From: Flavobacteriaceae bacterium
GTDB taxonomy: Bacteria; Bacteroidota; Bacteroidia; Flavobacteriales; Flavobacteriaceae
Length of the DNA: 64,000 bases
Direction: 5' to 3'
Assembly (NCBI GenBank): GCA_030148025.1
Contig: JASBUG010000031.1
Coordinates: 1 to 64,000 of the forward strand
The first letter of the stretch is position 1. Each line of letters opens with the position of its first letter. Under the pieces are notes generated by a model, which ran no database searches, had not been told where the DNA came from, and saw only the letters and a list, made by a program, of their open reading frames with translations. Position numbers and translations under genes: made by a program. This document shows positions 41,330 to 49,287 of this stretch, piece by piece.

Positions 41330-42538
41330 TTATTGATATTTTTCTTTTTTTACAACTTGCATTAGATATACTAATATAAGTATACATACAACCATAAGAA
41401 CCGTCATGATATTCCATGTAGTAGTGTATCCAAAATTATCAATCAATTGCATTCCAGAGTTATGTCCAAAAATATGAGAAAGACCAAATGTCATGCTGTA
41501 TAAAGCCATAAACTCTCCTTGATTTCCTTTTTTAGCACGTTTTAAAGCAAAAGCATTTGAAAAAGGAAATGATATAATCTCACCAAATGTCATTAGTAGC
41601 ATACCTATAACTAAAACTCCAACCCAACCTGTAAAATTCATTACAGCAAAACTTAAAGCAGTTAATACGCCGCCAAATAGTATAAGTCCTACCATAGAGA
41701 ATTTAGTGTTTTCCAACCATTTTACTAATGGCATTTCGAAAACACAGATTAAAATACCATTCATAGCCAATAGTAATCCAATTTGATTTTCTGGTAAAGT
41801 GTAGACCTCTCGGTAGTATAAAGGAATGGTTGAAAAGTACTGCAAAAATGCAATACCAAAGAGTACCATTGAAATTAAAAAAACAATGTATGCGAAATCG
41901 CTGTAAGCTGATTTTGGATTCTCAACGGTTACTTCATCAAGTGTTTTGCTTTTTTTAGGGTGTAGTACAATTAATAATAGTAAACCGGCCAGTACACAGG
42001 TAATGCCATCTATCCAGAATAAACCCGAATAACTCATAGTAACAATAATAAGGCCACCTAAAGCAGGACCAGCCGAAAAACCTAAGTTAATGGCTAACCT
42101 AATTAAAGCGATAGATCGTGTTTTGTTTTCAGGCTTACTATAGGCACTTACGGCAACAAACATAGCAGGGCGAAAAGTGTCTGCCATGGTCATTAAAACA
42201 AAAATACCAAACATGAAATGATAGTACTCTGTTAATTGTTGCACCCATATAAATAATAATCCAGTTCCAATAAGACTAAGTACCATAACTTTGTAATAGC
42301 CAATTTTATCGGTAAGTTTTCCACCTATCCAAGAACCTACAAATCCGCCTAAGCCAAATACACTCATAATCCAGCCTACATCGCTCATAGAAAAGTTTAG
42401 ATCTTCTTTTAGATATATAGATAAAAAAGGAACAACCATTGCTCCGGCTCTATTTATAAGTGTAATTAAAGACAGCCACCAAACTTCTCGTGAAAGGCCT
42501 TTAAAAGTGTTTAAGTAATTTGTGAATAGTGTTTTCAT
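41330..42538 (-). CDS. MFS transporter, probable efflux type
   Basis: The 402-residue protein has 12 hydrophobic helices. The motif A region between helices 2 and 3 reads GLGGFVGSWIGGKLTDKIGYY, and PALGGLIIVTMSYSGLFW follows helix 5, in the manner of drug:H+ antiporters such as MdtH. No substrate-specific feature can be read. The gene stands out for its leader: a promoter at about 42719-42712, a 25-codon peptide ORF, and alternative antiterminator/terminator hairpins ending about 25 bases before the ATG. That arrangement points to induction by something that slows translation, for example an antibiotic that the pump exports. Confidence 0.88.
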   Translation of the reverse strand: MKTLFTNYLNTFKGLSREVWWLSLITLINRAGAMVVPFLSIYLKEDLNFSMSDVGWIMSVFGLGGFVGSWIGGKLTDKIGYYKVMVLSLIGTGLLFIWVQQLTEYYHFMFGIFVLMTMADTFRPAMFVAVSAYSKPENKTRSIALIRLAINLGFSAGPALGGLIIVTMSYSGLFWIDGITCVLAGLLLLIVLHPKKSKTLDEVTVENPKSAYSDFAYIVFLISMVLFGIAFLQYFSTIPLYYREVYTLPENQIGLLLAMNGILICVFEMPLVKWLENTKFSMVGLILFGGVLTALSFAVMNFTGWVGVLVIGMLLMTFGEIISFPFSNAFALKRAKKGNQGEFMALYSMTFGLSHIFGHNSGMQLIDNFGYTTTWNIMTVLMVVCILILVYLMQVVKKEKYQ

Positions 42539-42560
42539 GTTTGATTGATTGTGTAAAAAT

Positions 42561-42586
42561 AAAAAGTCCGACTGTGAAGTCGGACT
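42561..42586 (-). terminator. Attenuator terminator in the MFS leader
   Basis: On the minus strand AGTCCGACT (42586-42578), loop TCAC, AGTCGGACT (42573-42565), then TTTTATTTTT. It is a textbook intrinsic terminator but stands before the MFS ATG at 42538 and not after a gene. Confidence 0.82.
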
Positions 42587-42719
42587 CTTATATATTGTAA
42601 TATCTTATATCTATATCATTGTAATATATAAAGCGTCCGACTTCTATTTTTAGAAGTGGTGTTCTGCTTACAAATATTGACTAGATATCTCATTTTCTGA
42701 TTTTGAAGAACCAAAACTA
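42562..42719 (-). promoter_or_regulatory. Transcription-attenuation leader of the MFS operon
   Basis: Elements in order on the minus strand: -7 box TAGTTTTG (42719-42712); leader peptide ORF (42693-42616); hairpin 1, ACTTCTA-AAAA-TAGAAGT (42657-42640); antiterminator 5' arm starting GAAGTCGGAC (42644-42623); antiterminator 3' arm ending GTCCGACTTC (42596-42576); terminator (42586-42565). The two antiterminator arms pair over about 21 bp with one mismatch and one bulge. Hairpin 1 overlaps the 5' arm, and the terminator overlaps the 3' arm. A ribosome held early in the ORF would cover the first half of hairpin 1 and so favour antitermination. Confidence 0.75.
42616..42693 (-). CDS. Leader peptide of the MFS attenuator, 25 aa
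   Basis: The ATG at 42693 lies about 13 bases after the predicted transcript start, and the frame runs 25 codons to TGA at 42618-42616. The peptide begins MRYLVNICKQNTTS and ends in a Leu-Tyr-Ile-Leu-Gln stretch. The coding region covers hairpin 1 and the antiterminator 5' arm, and the stop lies in the antiterminator loop. That is the geometry of ribosome-controlled leaders. No run of one amino acid is present, so starvation sensing is less likely than sensing of a translation inhibitor. Confidence 0.62.
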   Translation of the reverse strand: MRYLVNICKQNTTSKNRSRTLYILQ

Positions 42720-42764
42720 GGGAAAATAATTGTAAGTTGTACTTTTGGATTGAAAAAAATATAA

Positions 42765-43367
42765 ATGAGAAGAATTGTTATTTTATTATTCATTGGATCA
42801 ATTATAGCTTGTGGAGGCGAAAAGAAATCTTTGATTGGGGAAACTGAGTTTCAGAAAAAAATGAATTCTGAATTTAAAGATGCTTCTATATCTCCACTTA
42901 AAAAGAAAGATTTAAAGAAATTTGAAGGCTTAGATTTTTTTAAATATGATTCGGTGTTTGTTGTTAAAGCCATATTGAAGCGAACTCCGGAAAGTGAATT
43001 TTTTAAAATGCGAACTACTACCGATCGTGTTTCAGAAGAACGTGTTTTTGGCGTTGTAACGTTCAACCTTAATGGAGAAAACTTTAACCTTAATATATAT
43101 CAAGGAAAAGAAAACATGGAAACAATAGGGTTGGAAGATTATTTGTTTCTGCCATTTATTGATGATACTAATGGAGTGACAACTTATGGCGGCGGACGCT
43201 ATATCGATTTAAGAATTCCAGAGGGCGATACTATGGTAATTGATTTTAATTCGGCATATAATCCTTACTGTGCGTATAATGAAAAATACTCTTGCCCAAT
43301 AGTGCCACGAGAAAATTATTTAGCTACTGAAGTTAAAGCAGGTGTAAAGGCGTTTAAAAAACACTAA
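42765..43367 (+). CDS. DUF1684 lipoprotein
   Basis: The N-terminus RRIVILLFIGSIIACGGE has a lipobox with Cys near residue 16. The 200-residue protein has the family features: EFQKKMNSEFKDASISPL, then FFKMRTTTDRVSEERVFG, then GGGRYIDLRIPEGDTMVIDF and NPYCAYNEKYSCPIVPREN with a conserved Cys pair. DUF1684 is of unknown function. A -7 box TACTTTTG lies at 42740-42747. It is divergent from the MFS leader, and its stop overlaps crcB by 4 bp, convergently. Confidence 0.9.
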   Translation: MRRIVILLFIGSIIACGGEKKSLIGETEFQKKMNSEFKDASISPLKKKDLKKFEGLDFFKYDSVFVVKAILKRTPESEFFKMRTTTDRVSEERVFGVVTFNLNGENFNLNIYQGKENMETIGLEDYLFLPFIDDTNGVTTYGGGRYIDLRIPEGDTMVIDFNSAYNPYCAYNEKYSCPIVPRENYLATEVKAGVKAFKKH

Positions 43368-43735
43368 AAGCTTTTCACTAAAAACAACCCAAGGAAAACA
43401 GCTAAAAAACCAACTATAAAACTACCAATGGTGTAAAAAGCAAAACTTGTAAAGTCTCCTGCTTTTAAAAAAACATGATTCTCATAAGCAAAGGTAGAGA
43501 AGGTTGTAAAACCACCACAAAAACCAGTGGCTAGTAATAGGGTTTGATTTTGAGTTAATGAGTCGTTTTTGGCCGCAAAACCTAAAATAATACCAATAAG
43601 TAAGCTTCCTAATATGTTAGCAGCAAAAGTTCCCCAGGGAATTCCTGTTTCGGTACTATTTAAATATTTACCAATAATAAAACGTAGTACGCTTCCAAAG
43701 CCACCACCTACAAACACAAGTAAAAGTTGTTTCAT
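43364..43735 (-). CDS. crcB: Fluoride channel CrcB/Fluc
   Basis: Fluc exports fluoride through dual-topology dimers in the inner membrane. The 123-residue protein has four helices and the family motifs: GGGFGSVLRFIIGKYLN at the start, GTFAANILGSLLIGI with the pore Asn near residue 42, and ATGFCGGFTTFSTFAYEN with the central Phe-box and the Na-binding Gly-Thr-Thr segment near 70-85. The ends of the helices and total length are standard. No fluoride riboswitch is visible upstream; the ATG lies 8 bases after the SRPBCC gene's stop, so it is co-transcribed with that gene. Confidence 0.95.
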   Translation of the reverse strand: MKQLLLVFVGGGFGSVLRFIIGKYLNSTETGIPWGTFAANILGSLLIGIILGFAAKNDSLTQNQTLLLATGFCGGFTTFSTFAYENHVFLKAGDFTSFAFYTIGSFIVGFLAVFLGLFLVKSF

Positions 43736-43742
43736 TTAATAA

Positions 43743-44762
43743 TTAATCTTTTAGGGGAATATAGATTTCAGTAATCCAATTAGCTGGATTTGGAAAATCT
43801 CCAGGATCATTCGTGTAAATTTCAAAAGGTTTTTCTGTAGATTGTTCTAAATTGTTATTTGCTAGATGTTTCATAGCAGCTTGCCACGCTTTAGGTAAAT
43901 TGGTGTAATTTCCTTTTAGAGTCGTTTTTAAAACCTTTTGCTTTGGTTGGTAACCACATTGTATATCACTATTTCCGGTAATGGTTATTTTTTCGGTAAC
44001 AGGAATTGCATTACTCATGATAACTGTGCTGTTTTCAAAATTCATATCATGATAAATGGTAAAAGGCATTCCATTCATTGCAATATTGTGTTGCCCCATA
44101 TACATACCAATAGCGCCATATTGCTGCCCCATAGTTTGGCTTATATTACTATTGTTAGCATTAGTGGTTTTGTATAGATAGAATCCGCCGCCATGTTCTG
44201 TAACACCATTAATTGCTACCTCGTATTTAGACATGCTTTCTATAATTAAACTATCTAATTTTTCTAGACCGCGCTCGTAATCTGGTCCTATCATGTTATC
44301 CATTCCTCCATTAAATAGTGCGAAGAATTTTAGTAAGAACGGAACATTATCACTTTTCATACCCCAGGTAACATTCGTCCCTTTTTCGGTTTTATCAAAT
44401 TTCCAGTAGACATTTGAAGGTGGAAAATTTTCAAATTGCATTTCTTGAGATATAGAATCGTAAGGGCTTGCCATTAAGGTTTTCATAGTGCCAATACCAT
44501 CTTTTCCTTCCCAGGAATAAGAACCGCCTATACCGCTGGTTTGTTCAGGGTATGTTATTTTAATGGTTGGTTCTCTTTCTATCCAGGGTGACCAGGATTC
44601 CCAATTTTTAAAATCATTTACATTGTTAAATATAACTGCTGCAGGAGCATTTATAGTTCGAGTTCTTGTAATATCATAATTATTTGGTTGAACAGCAACG
44701 TAAGTACAGGAACCAATTATTATAATTAGTAGAATGATGATGATATATTTTGCAGCTTTCAC
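43743..44762 (-). CDS. Membrane-anchored SRPBCC + GyrI-like effector-binding protein
   Basis: Of 339 residues, the first 25 form a membrane anchor (YIIIILLIIIIGSC, possibly a lipobox). Residues 30-170 are a SRPBCC/START-type pocket (TRTINAPAAVIFNNVNDFKNWESWSPW, then SGIGGSYSWEGKDGIGTM). Residues 175-339 are a GyrI-like ligand-binding domain (HGGGFYLYKTTNANN...IYHDMN). Both domains bind small hydrophobic molecules; the pair is common in Bacteroidota and has no fixed role. crcB follows 7 bases later. Confidence 0.85.
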   Translation of the reverse strand: MKAAKYIIIILLIIIIGSCTYVAVQPNNYDITRTRTINAPAAVIFNNVNDFKNWESWSPWIEREPTIKITYPEQTSGIGGSYSWEGKDGIGTMKTLMASPYDSISQEMQFENFPPSNVYWKFDKTEKGTNVTWGMKSDNVPFLLKFFALFNGGMDNMIGPDYERGLEKLDSLIIESMSKYEVAINGVTEHGGGFYLYKTTNANNSNISQTMGQQYGAIGMYMGQHNIAMNGMPFTIYHDMNFENSTVIMSNAIPVTEKITITGNSDIQCGYQPKQKVLKTTLKGNYTNLPKAWQAAMKHLANNNLEQSTEKPFEIYTNDPGDFPNPANWITEIYIPLKD

Positions 44763-44845
44763 GATGGTGTTGTTTTAGTATGTAACCAAAGATACTAAAA
44801 TATGAAAGGAATGTCTTGTTGGAAATTTGGTGGTGTAAAATAGTA

Positions 44846-45034
44846 TTAGCCTCCCAAGCCAAATTTAATAGCCACAATCATTAATAAAAAAGCAATAAAA
44901 GCAAGTAGCACCCAAGCACTTCCTTTAAAGTAACGTTTATGAAGTTTAAGATCTTTTCTGTACGCAAAAACCATAACAATAATAAATGCGATTGCGAATA
45001 ATATTCCGAAGATGATTTGACCTTTACTAAACAT
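44846..45034 (-). CDS. Small two-helix membrane protein, 62 aa
   Basis: Two membrane helices (about residues 7-24 and 42-58) flank a basic loop AYRKDLKLHKRYFKGSAW. The GQIIFGILFAIAFIIVMVFAYRK start is a recurrent pattern in short flavobacterial membrane proteins of unknown function. It is divergent from the MazG-like gene, with 36 bases between the ATGs. Confidence 0.65.
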   Translation of the reverse strand: MFSKGQIIFGILFAIAFIIVMVFAYRKDLKLHKRYFKGSAWVLLAFIAFLLMIVAIKFGLGG

Positions 45035-45070
45035 AATTTTTTAAATTTATGCGAAATTAATGTAATAAAG

Positions 45071-45457
45071 ATGAAGAAAAAAATTGATGCAGTAAAAGCG
45101 TTTCATGAAGCGTTTAAAATAGGGTATTTAGAAGAGCCAAAAGCTGATTTGGGCACAGAAAAGAACATGCTTCGCTATAAGTTGATGCGTGAAGAGAATG
45201 AGGAATATCTTGATGCTGCCAATGATAATGACCTTGTTGAGGTAGCTGATGCTTTGGGAGATATGTTGTATATATTATGTGGAACCATTATAGAGCACGG
45301 GTTACAATACAAAATTGAAGAGGTATTTGATGAGATACAGCGAAGTAATATGAGTAAGCTTGGAGCCGATGGACAACCAATTTACCGTGAAGATGGCAAG
45401 GTGTTAAAGGGGCCAAATTACTTTAAGCCACATATTCAGGAAATATTAGAGAAATAA
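45071..45457 (+). CDS. MazG-like/HisE-type nucleotide pyrophosphohydrolase-like protein
   Basis: The ATG at 45071 (MKKKIDAVKAFHEAFKIGYL) is chosen; the longer frame starts in the divergent gene's coding strand. The 128 residues are all-alpha with the metal-binding signature KLMREENEEYLDAANDNDLVEVADALGDMLYIL: ExxE followed by ExxD spaced as in all-alpha NTP pyrophosphatases. The C-terminus YREDGKVLKGPNYFKPHI is typical of the phosphoribosyl-ATP-pyrophosphohydrolase-like group. It probably cleaves non-canonical or surplus NTPs to NMP and PPi. A terminator overlaps its stop. Confidence 0.85.
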   Translation: MKKKIDAVKAFHEAFKIGYLEEPKADLGTEKNMLRYKLMREENEEYLDAANDNDLVEVADALGDMLYILCGTIIEHGLQYKIEEVFDEIQRSNMSKLGADGQPIYREDGKVLKGPNYFKPHIQEILEK

Positions 45458-45486
45458 AAAAGAGAAGCGATATGCTTCTCTTTTTT
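45456..45486. terminator. Bidirectional terminator between MazG-like gene and ilvE
   Basis: AAAAAAGAGAAGC pairs with GCTTCTCTTTTTT around GATAT, and has A/T runs on both sides. It serves two convergent genes. Confidence 0.88.
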
Positions 45487-46557
45487 TTATTGAACTTTCA
45501 TTCTCCAACCAAAAGGGTCGTCTGCCTTATTGGTTTGAATATCTGTGATTCGTTTTTTAAGACGCGCCGCATATGTGCTATCTAATTCCGGTAGGTCGTA
45601 ATCATTATCTTTAAAACCGAACCCTGAAATTGGTGAAATTACCGCTGCTGTTCCAGCACCAAACATTTCTTTTAGAGTGCCATTTTTCGCAGCTTCTACA
45701 ACTTCAGTCACTTTTATTTTTCTTACTTCTACATCAATGCCTTCGTCTTTAGCAATATCAATAATACTTTTACGAGTAATTCCATCGAGAATTCTATCAC
45801 TTGTAGGGCCAGTAATTAACGTGTCGTTTATTCGTATAAAAATGTTCATTGCACCAGCCTCCTCAATATATTCATGCGTGGTGTCATCTGTCCAGATAAC
45901 TTGCTGATAACCTTTTTCTACTGCCAGTTGAGTTGGGTAGAATTGTCCTGCATAATTTCCTCCAGCTTTAGCAAATCCTACTCCACCATTTGCAGAACGC
46001 GAGTATTTTTCTTCAATTAAAACCTTAACTTTTCCAGAAAAATAAGCTCCAGAAGGTGCGCATGCAATTATGAATTTATAAGCATCAGCGGGTGATGCAT
46101 GAAATCCTTCTCCAGATGCAAACATAAATGGCCTGATGTATAGTGAACTTCCATCTTTGCTAGGAATCCAATCTTTATCCAGTTGTAACAGTGTTTTAAG
46201 TCCATCCATAAAATAAGCTTCTGGTAATTCTGGAATGGCTAAACGCTTAGCAGAAATATTAAGACGTTTAAAATTTTCTAACGGACGAAAAAGCCAAATG
46301 TTTTTATCTGCATCTTTATACGCTTTCATGCCTTCAAAAATAGACTGACCGTAATGAAAAATTTTAGCAGAAGGGTCTAAAGTAATAGGTTGGTAAGGCA
46401 TTATTTCTGGTTCTTGCCATTTTCCATTTTTATAATTGCATACTAACATGTGGTCTGCGAAAACACTCCCAAAACTTAAATTATCAAAATCTACTTCATT
46501 AATCTTAGATTGTGCAACTTTAGTGATTTTTATGTTGCACTTCGGCTCATTTATCAT
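45487..46557 (-). CDS. ilvE: Branched-chain amino acid aminotransferase
   Basis: This PLP enzyme makes the last step of Leu, Ile and Val synthesis and starts their breakdown. ATG 46557 (MINEPKCNIKITKVAQSKIN) gives 356 residues, the size of the BCAT type II group; the longer frame adds an unlikely hydrophobic leader. HYGQSIFEGMKAYKDADKNI is the family N-terminal motif. The PLP-binding Lys is in GVGFAKAGGNYAGQ near residue 195. The cofactor-phosphate motifs TDDTTHEYIEEAGAMNIF and MFGAGTAAVISPI follow. The start and the divergent DUF4920 gene are 114 bases apart. Confidence 0.95.
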   Translation of the reverse strand: MINEPKCNIKITKVAQSKINEVDFDNLSFGSVFADHMLVCNYKNGKWQEPEIMPYQPITLDPSAKIFHYGQSIFEGMKAYKDADKNIWLFRPLENFKRLNISAKRLAIPELPEAYFMDGLKTLLQLDKDWIPSKDGSSLYIRPFMFASGEGFHASPADAYKFIIACAPSGAYFSGKVKVLIEEKYSRSANGGVGFAKAGGNYAGQFYPTQLAVEKGYQQVIWTDDTTHEYIEEAGAMNIFIRINDTLITGPTSDRILDGITRKSIIDIAKDEGIDVEVRKIKVTEVVEAAKNGTLKEMFGAGTAAVISPISGFGFKDNDYDLPELDSTYAARLKKRITDIQTNKADDPFGWRMKVQ

Positions 46558-46671
46558 AACATGAATTTTATGACACAAAACTACGGAAATTAGATATGAT
46601 AAAAAATAGATTTTTAACATAAAACACATATCTTTAAGGCACTAAAAATCAAAATTACAAACACTACAACC

Positions 46672-47169
46672 ATGAAAAATTATTTTGCACTTTTTTTAAT
46701 TTTAGCCTTAACTTTTTCTTGTAAAAATGAACAAAAAAAAGCTGCTGAGGAAGTTGCTGAAGAAGCCTTAGCATATGCGTCTTTTGGAGATGAAATTAAA
46801 GCTGATGGTGCTATATCTGCCTCAGAGATGTATGCTAAATACCAAGCATTAAAAACTGGAGATACTATTACAACAAAAGTATCGGCAAAGATCAATGAAG
46901 TTTGTTCTAAAAAAGGATGTTGGATGAAACTAGATCTTGGAAATGAAGAAGAAGTGATGGTTAGATTTAAGGACTACGGTTTCTTTATGCCATTAAATGC
47001 TGAGGGTGATGTTATTATTAATGGAAAAGCTTTTGTTACTGAAACATCTGTAGATGAGCTACGCCATTATGCTGAAGATGCTGGAAAAACAAAAGAAGAA
47101 ATTGAAGCCATTACAGAGCCAGAGCGAACTTATGCTTTTGAAGCTGATGGCGTTTTATTAAAGCAATAA
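46672..47169 (+). CDS. DUF4920 lipoprotein
   Basis: A lipobox (LALTFSCKN, Cys near residue 17) is followed by a short Ala/Glu-rich linker and a compact OB-like domain. VSAKINEVCSKKGCWMKLDL carries the conserved CxxxGCW motif, and RFKDYGFFMPLNAEGDVIINGKA follows in the same domain. DUF4920 proteins are small periplasmic lipoproteins; the CxxxxC may bind metal (copper or heme have been suggested for similar folds), which is not shown here. The next gene starts 1 base after its stop, and it too has a Cys/His motif. Confidence 0.88.
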   Translation: MKNYFALFLILALTFSCKNEQKKAAEEVAEEALAYASFGDEIKADGAISASEMYAKYQALKTGDTITTKVSAKINEVCSKKGCWMKLDLGNEEEVMVRFKDYGFFMPLNAEGDVIINGKAFVTETSVDELRHYAEDAGKTKEEIEAITEPERTYAFEADGVLLKQ

Positions 47170-47170
47170 T

Positions 47171-47620
47171 ATGCATTATAGATTGTTTTTTATAAGCCTG
47201 TTAGTAATTGTTCTAACAGGCTGTAATAGTTCTACAAATAAAGATGTAGTTGTAGAAAATGAAGAGACTCCCAATAAGGAGTTAATAATGGTTGAACCAT
47301 CCGAAATGGCTAACCTTATGAATGAAATGTATGCTTTTAATGAGGCGATCAAACAACAAATACTAAATGGCGAGTTAAATACTAGCTATTCTACTCGTTT
47401 CGATAATATACATTCTGCAGTATTGACTGATCCTTCAGATAGAGATTTAAATTTTGAATCGTTTTCTAAATTATTTATTGAAAGCCAAAAAGCACTTTTT
47501 GAAGCGCCAAAAGAAGAGTTGGTTATGCGTTATAATAATGCAATTAATGCCTGTATTTCTTGTCATAATGTTAAGTGCTCCGGACCAATACCAAGAATAA
47601 AAAAATTACTAATTAAGTAG
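47171..47620 (+). CDS. Lipoprotein with single CxxCH heme-binding motif
   Basis: The 149-residue protein has a lipobox (VIVLTGCNS, Cys near residue 17). A helical body follows, with MANLMNEMYAFNEAIKQQI at about 43-61, and near the C-terminus NACISCHNVKCSGPIPRIKK. CISCH is a c-type cytochrome motif. Four helices with a C-terminal CxxCH is the layout of cytochrome c' and b562-like proteins, so this may be a small periplasmic cytochrome. A further Cys lies four residues on. Translationally adjacent to DUF4920, which suggests they act together. Confidence 0.8.
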   Translation: MHYRLFFISLLVIVLTGCNSSTNKDVVVENEETPNKELIMVEPSEMANLMNEMYAFNEAIKQQILNGELNTSYSTRFDNIHSAVLTDPSDRDLNFESFSKLFIESQKALFEAPKEELVMRYNNAINACISCHNVKCSGPIPRIKKLLIK

Positions 47621-47622
47621 TT

Positions 47623-48291
47623 TTGAAACGAAAGGTTATTACTACAGCCGATGGCTCAAAAACTATCCATATAGAAGACTGGAATGAACAGTATCATTCT
47701 AAGCATGGTGCTATTAATGAAGCATTACATGTATTTATAGATGCTGGATTAAAACATTTTTATAAACTTCATGATCAGTCAGAAATTTCAATTTTAGAAA
47801 TTGGATTTGGAACTGGATTAAATGCATTTTTAACGGCTATAGAAGCAAAAAAAATGGCGCTAAAAGTTAATTATGTTGGTGTTGAAGCATTTCCAGTTTC
47901 GGATATCGAGATCAAAGCGTTAAATTATCCAGAACTTGTAGGTAAATCGTTTGAGGCTATATTTAAAGACATTCATGCTACTCCATGGGAAAAACCGAAT
48001 ATAATTTCTGAAAATTTTACACTAACAAAACGAAAACAGTTTTTTAAGAATATTCAAGATAACGAGTGTTACGATCTTATTTATTTTGATGCTTTTGGAG
48101 CCAGAGTACAACCAGAGTTATGGACAAAGCAAATTTTCAAAATAATGTATAAGGCACTTAAGCCAAATGGTGTACTGGTAACTTACGCAGCAATTGGTAA
48201 AGTTAAACGTGCAATGCTAGAGTTAGGCTTTGCTGTCGAGCGACTTCCTGGACCTCCTGGAAAGCGACATATGTTAAGAGCTACAGTTTAA
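47623..48291 (+). CDS. mnmD: tRNA (mnm5s2U34) methyltransferase MnmD
   Basis: MnmD methylates nm5s2U34 to mnm5s2U34 in tRNAs for Lys, Glu and Gln. The start is TTG at 47623, 2 bases after the previous stop; the N-terminus MKRKVITTADGSKTIHIEDW matches the family, and the next ATG would remove it. The 222 residues show YHSKHGAINEALHVFI, the SAM motif ILEIGFGTGLNAF near residue 55, YDLIYFDAFGARVQPELWT, and the end VERLPGPPGKRHMLRA. It stands alone, unlike the MnmC fusion in E. coli. Confidence 0.92.
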   Translation: MKRKVITTADGSKTIHIEDWNEQYHSKHGAINEALHVFIDAGLKHFYKLHDQSEISILEIGFGTGLNAFLTAIEAKKMALKVNYVGVEAFPVSDIEIKALNYPELVGKSFEAIFKDIHATPWEKPNIISENFTLTKRKQFFKNIQDNECYDLIYFDAFGARVQPELWTKQIFKIMYKALKPNGVLVTYAAIGKVKRAMLELGFAVERLPGPPGKRHMLRATV

Positions 48292-48371
48292 TAGCCATAT
48301 ATTCTAGTAATTTACTGTTAAACCTAACTTAATTTACTATGCTAAACCCTGTTAATTGATTAACTTTAAAT

Positions 48372-49283
48372 ATGCAGCGTATTTTAATTACAGGAGCTAC
48401 GGGTTTAGTGGGGCAAGAGATTGTTCGGCAATGTCATGCGCAAAATATAGCTGTAAACTATTTGTCAACTCGAATTTCTAAATTAGAAAATAAAGAGAAT
48501 TATAAAGGGTATTATTGGAATCCAGCCACAAATGAAATTGATGTAAAGTGTTTTGAAGGTACCCAGGTAATTATAAACTTAGCGGGAGTTACAGTTTCTA
48601 AGCGGTGGTCAAAAAAATATAAGCAAGCTATACTGGATAGTAGAACACAATCTTTAGAATTATTGTATTCAACTATAAAGAAAAACAACATTCCTATAAA
48701 TAGTCTTATTTCTGCAAGTGGTATAAGTATATACCCTAGTTCACGTACCAACTATTATGATGAAACCTTTTCTGAGACTGATGATAGTTTTTTGGCAAAA
48801 GTAACTGCACAATGGGAAACAAAAGCATTGAAATTTGAAACACTGAAAATTAACGTCGCATTGTTGCGTATAGGTTTAGTACTGTCTAACTTAGGAGGAG
48901 CATTGCCAAAACTATTAAAACCAATTAAGAGTTTTGTTGGAGCACCTTTGGGTAAAGGTGGTCAATGGCAATCTTGGATCCATATTGAGGACCTTGCGGG
49001 AATATTTTTGCACTTAGCAAATAATAATCGTTCAGGAGTTTTTAATGCAGTTGCTCCGAATCCTGTTAAGCAAAGGGAATTAACTAGAGCTATTGCTAAA
49101 ATTAGTAATCGACCAATTATATTTCCTAATGTTCCTTCATTTATTCTTAAAATTTTACTTGGAGAAATGAGTGTTTTAGTGCTTGATAGCCAAAGGGTAA
49201 GTTCAAAGAAAATAGAGAGTTTAGACTTTCAGTTTAAATATCATCATTTAGAACCAGCATTAATAAATCTTTTAAAAGACTAA
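48372..49283 (+). CDS. TIGR01777-family (SDR39U1-like) NAD-dependent epimerase
   Basis: The 303 residues have an N-terminal Rossmann motif ITGATGLVGQEIVRQ. The family marks follow: YKGYYWNPATNEID, IINLAGVTVSKRWSKKYKQAI, LISASGISIYPSS near 112-124, and LLRIGLVLSNLGGALPKLLKP, WIHIEDLAGIFLH, NAVAPNPVKQRELTRAI. Members are extended SDRs such as YfcH; the substrate is unknown. It lies 80 bases after mnmD. Confidence 0.92.
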   Translation: MQRILITGATGLVGQEIVRQCHAQNIAVNYLSTRISKLENKENYKGYYWNPATNEIDVKCFEGTQVIINLAGVTVSKRWSKKYKQAILDSRTQSLELLYSTIKKNNIPINSLISASGISIYPSSRTNYYDETFSETDDSFLAKVTAQWETKALKFETLKINVALLRIGLVLSNLGGALPKLLKPIKSFVGAPLGKGGQWQSWIHIEDLAGIFLHLANNNRSGVFNAVAPNPVKQRELTRAIAKISNRPIIFPNVPSFILKILLGEMSVLVLDSQRVSSKKIESLDFQFKYHHLEPALINLLKD

Positions 49284-49287
49284 TTAA

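Noticed and set aside
43735-43760. Fluoride riboswitch before crcB
   Set aside because: Only 7 bases separate crcB from the upstream gene; no room for an aptamer.
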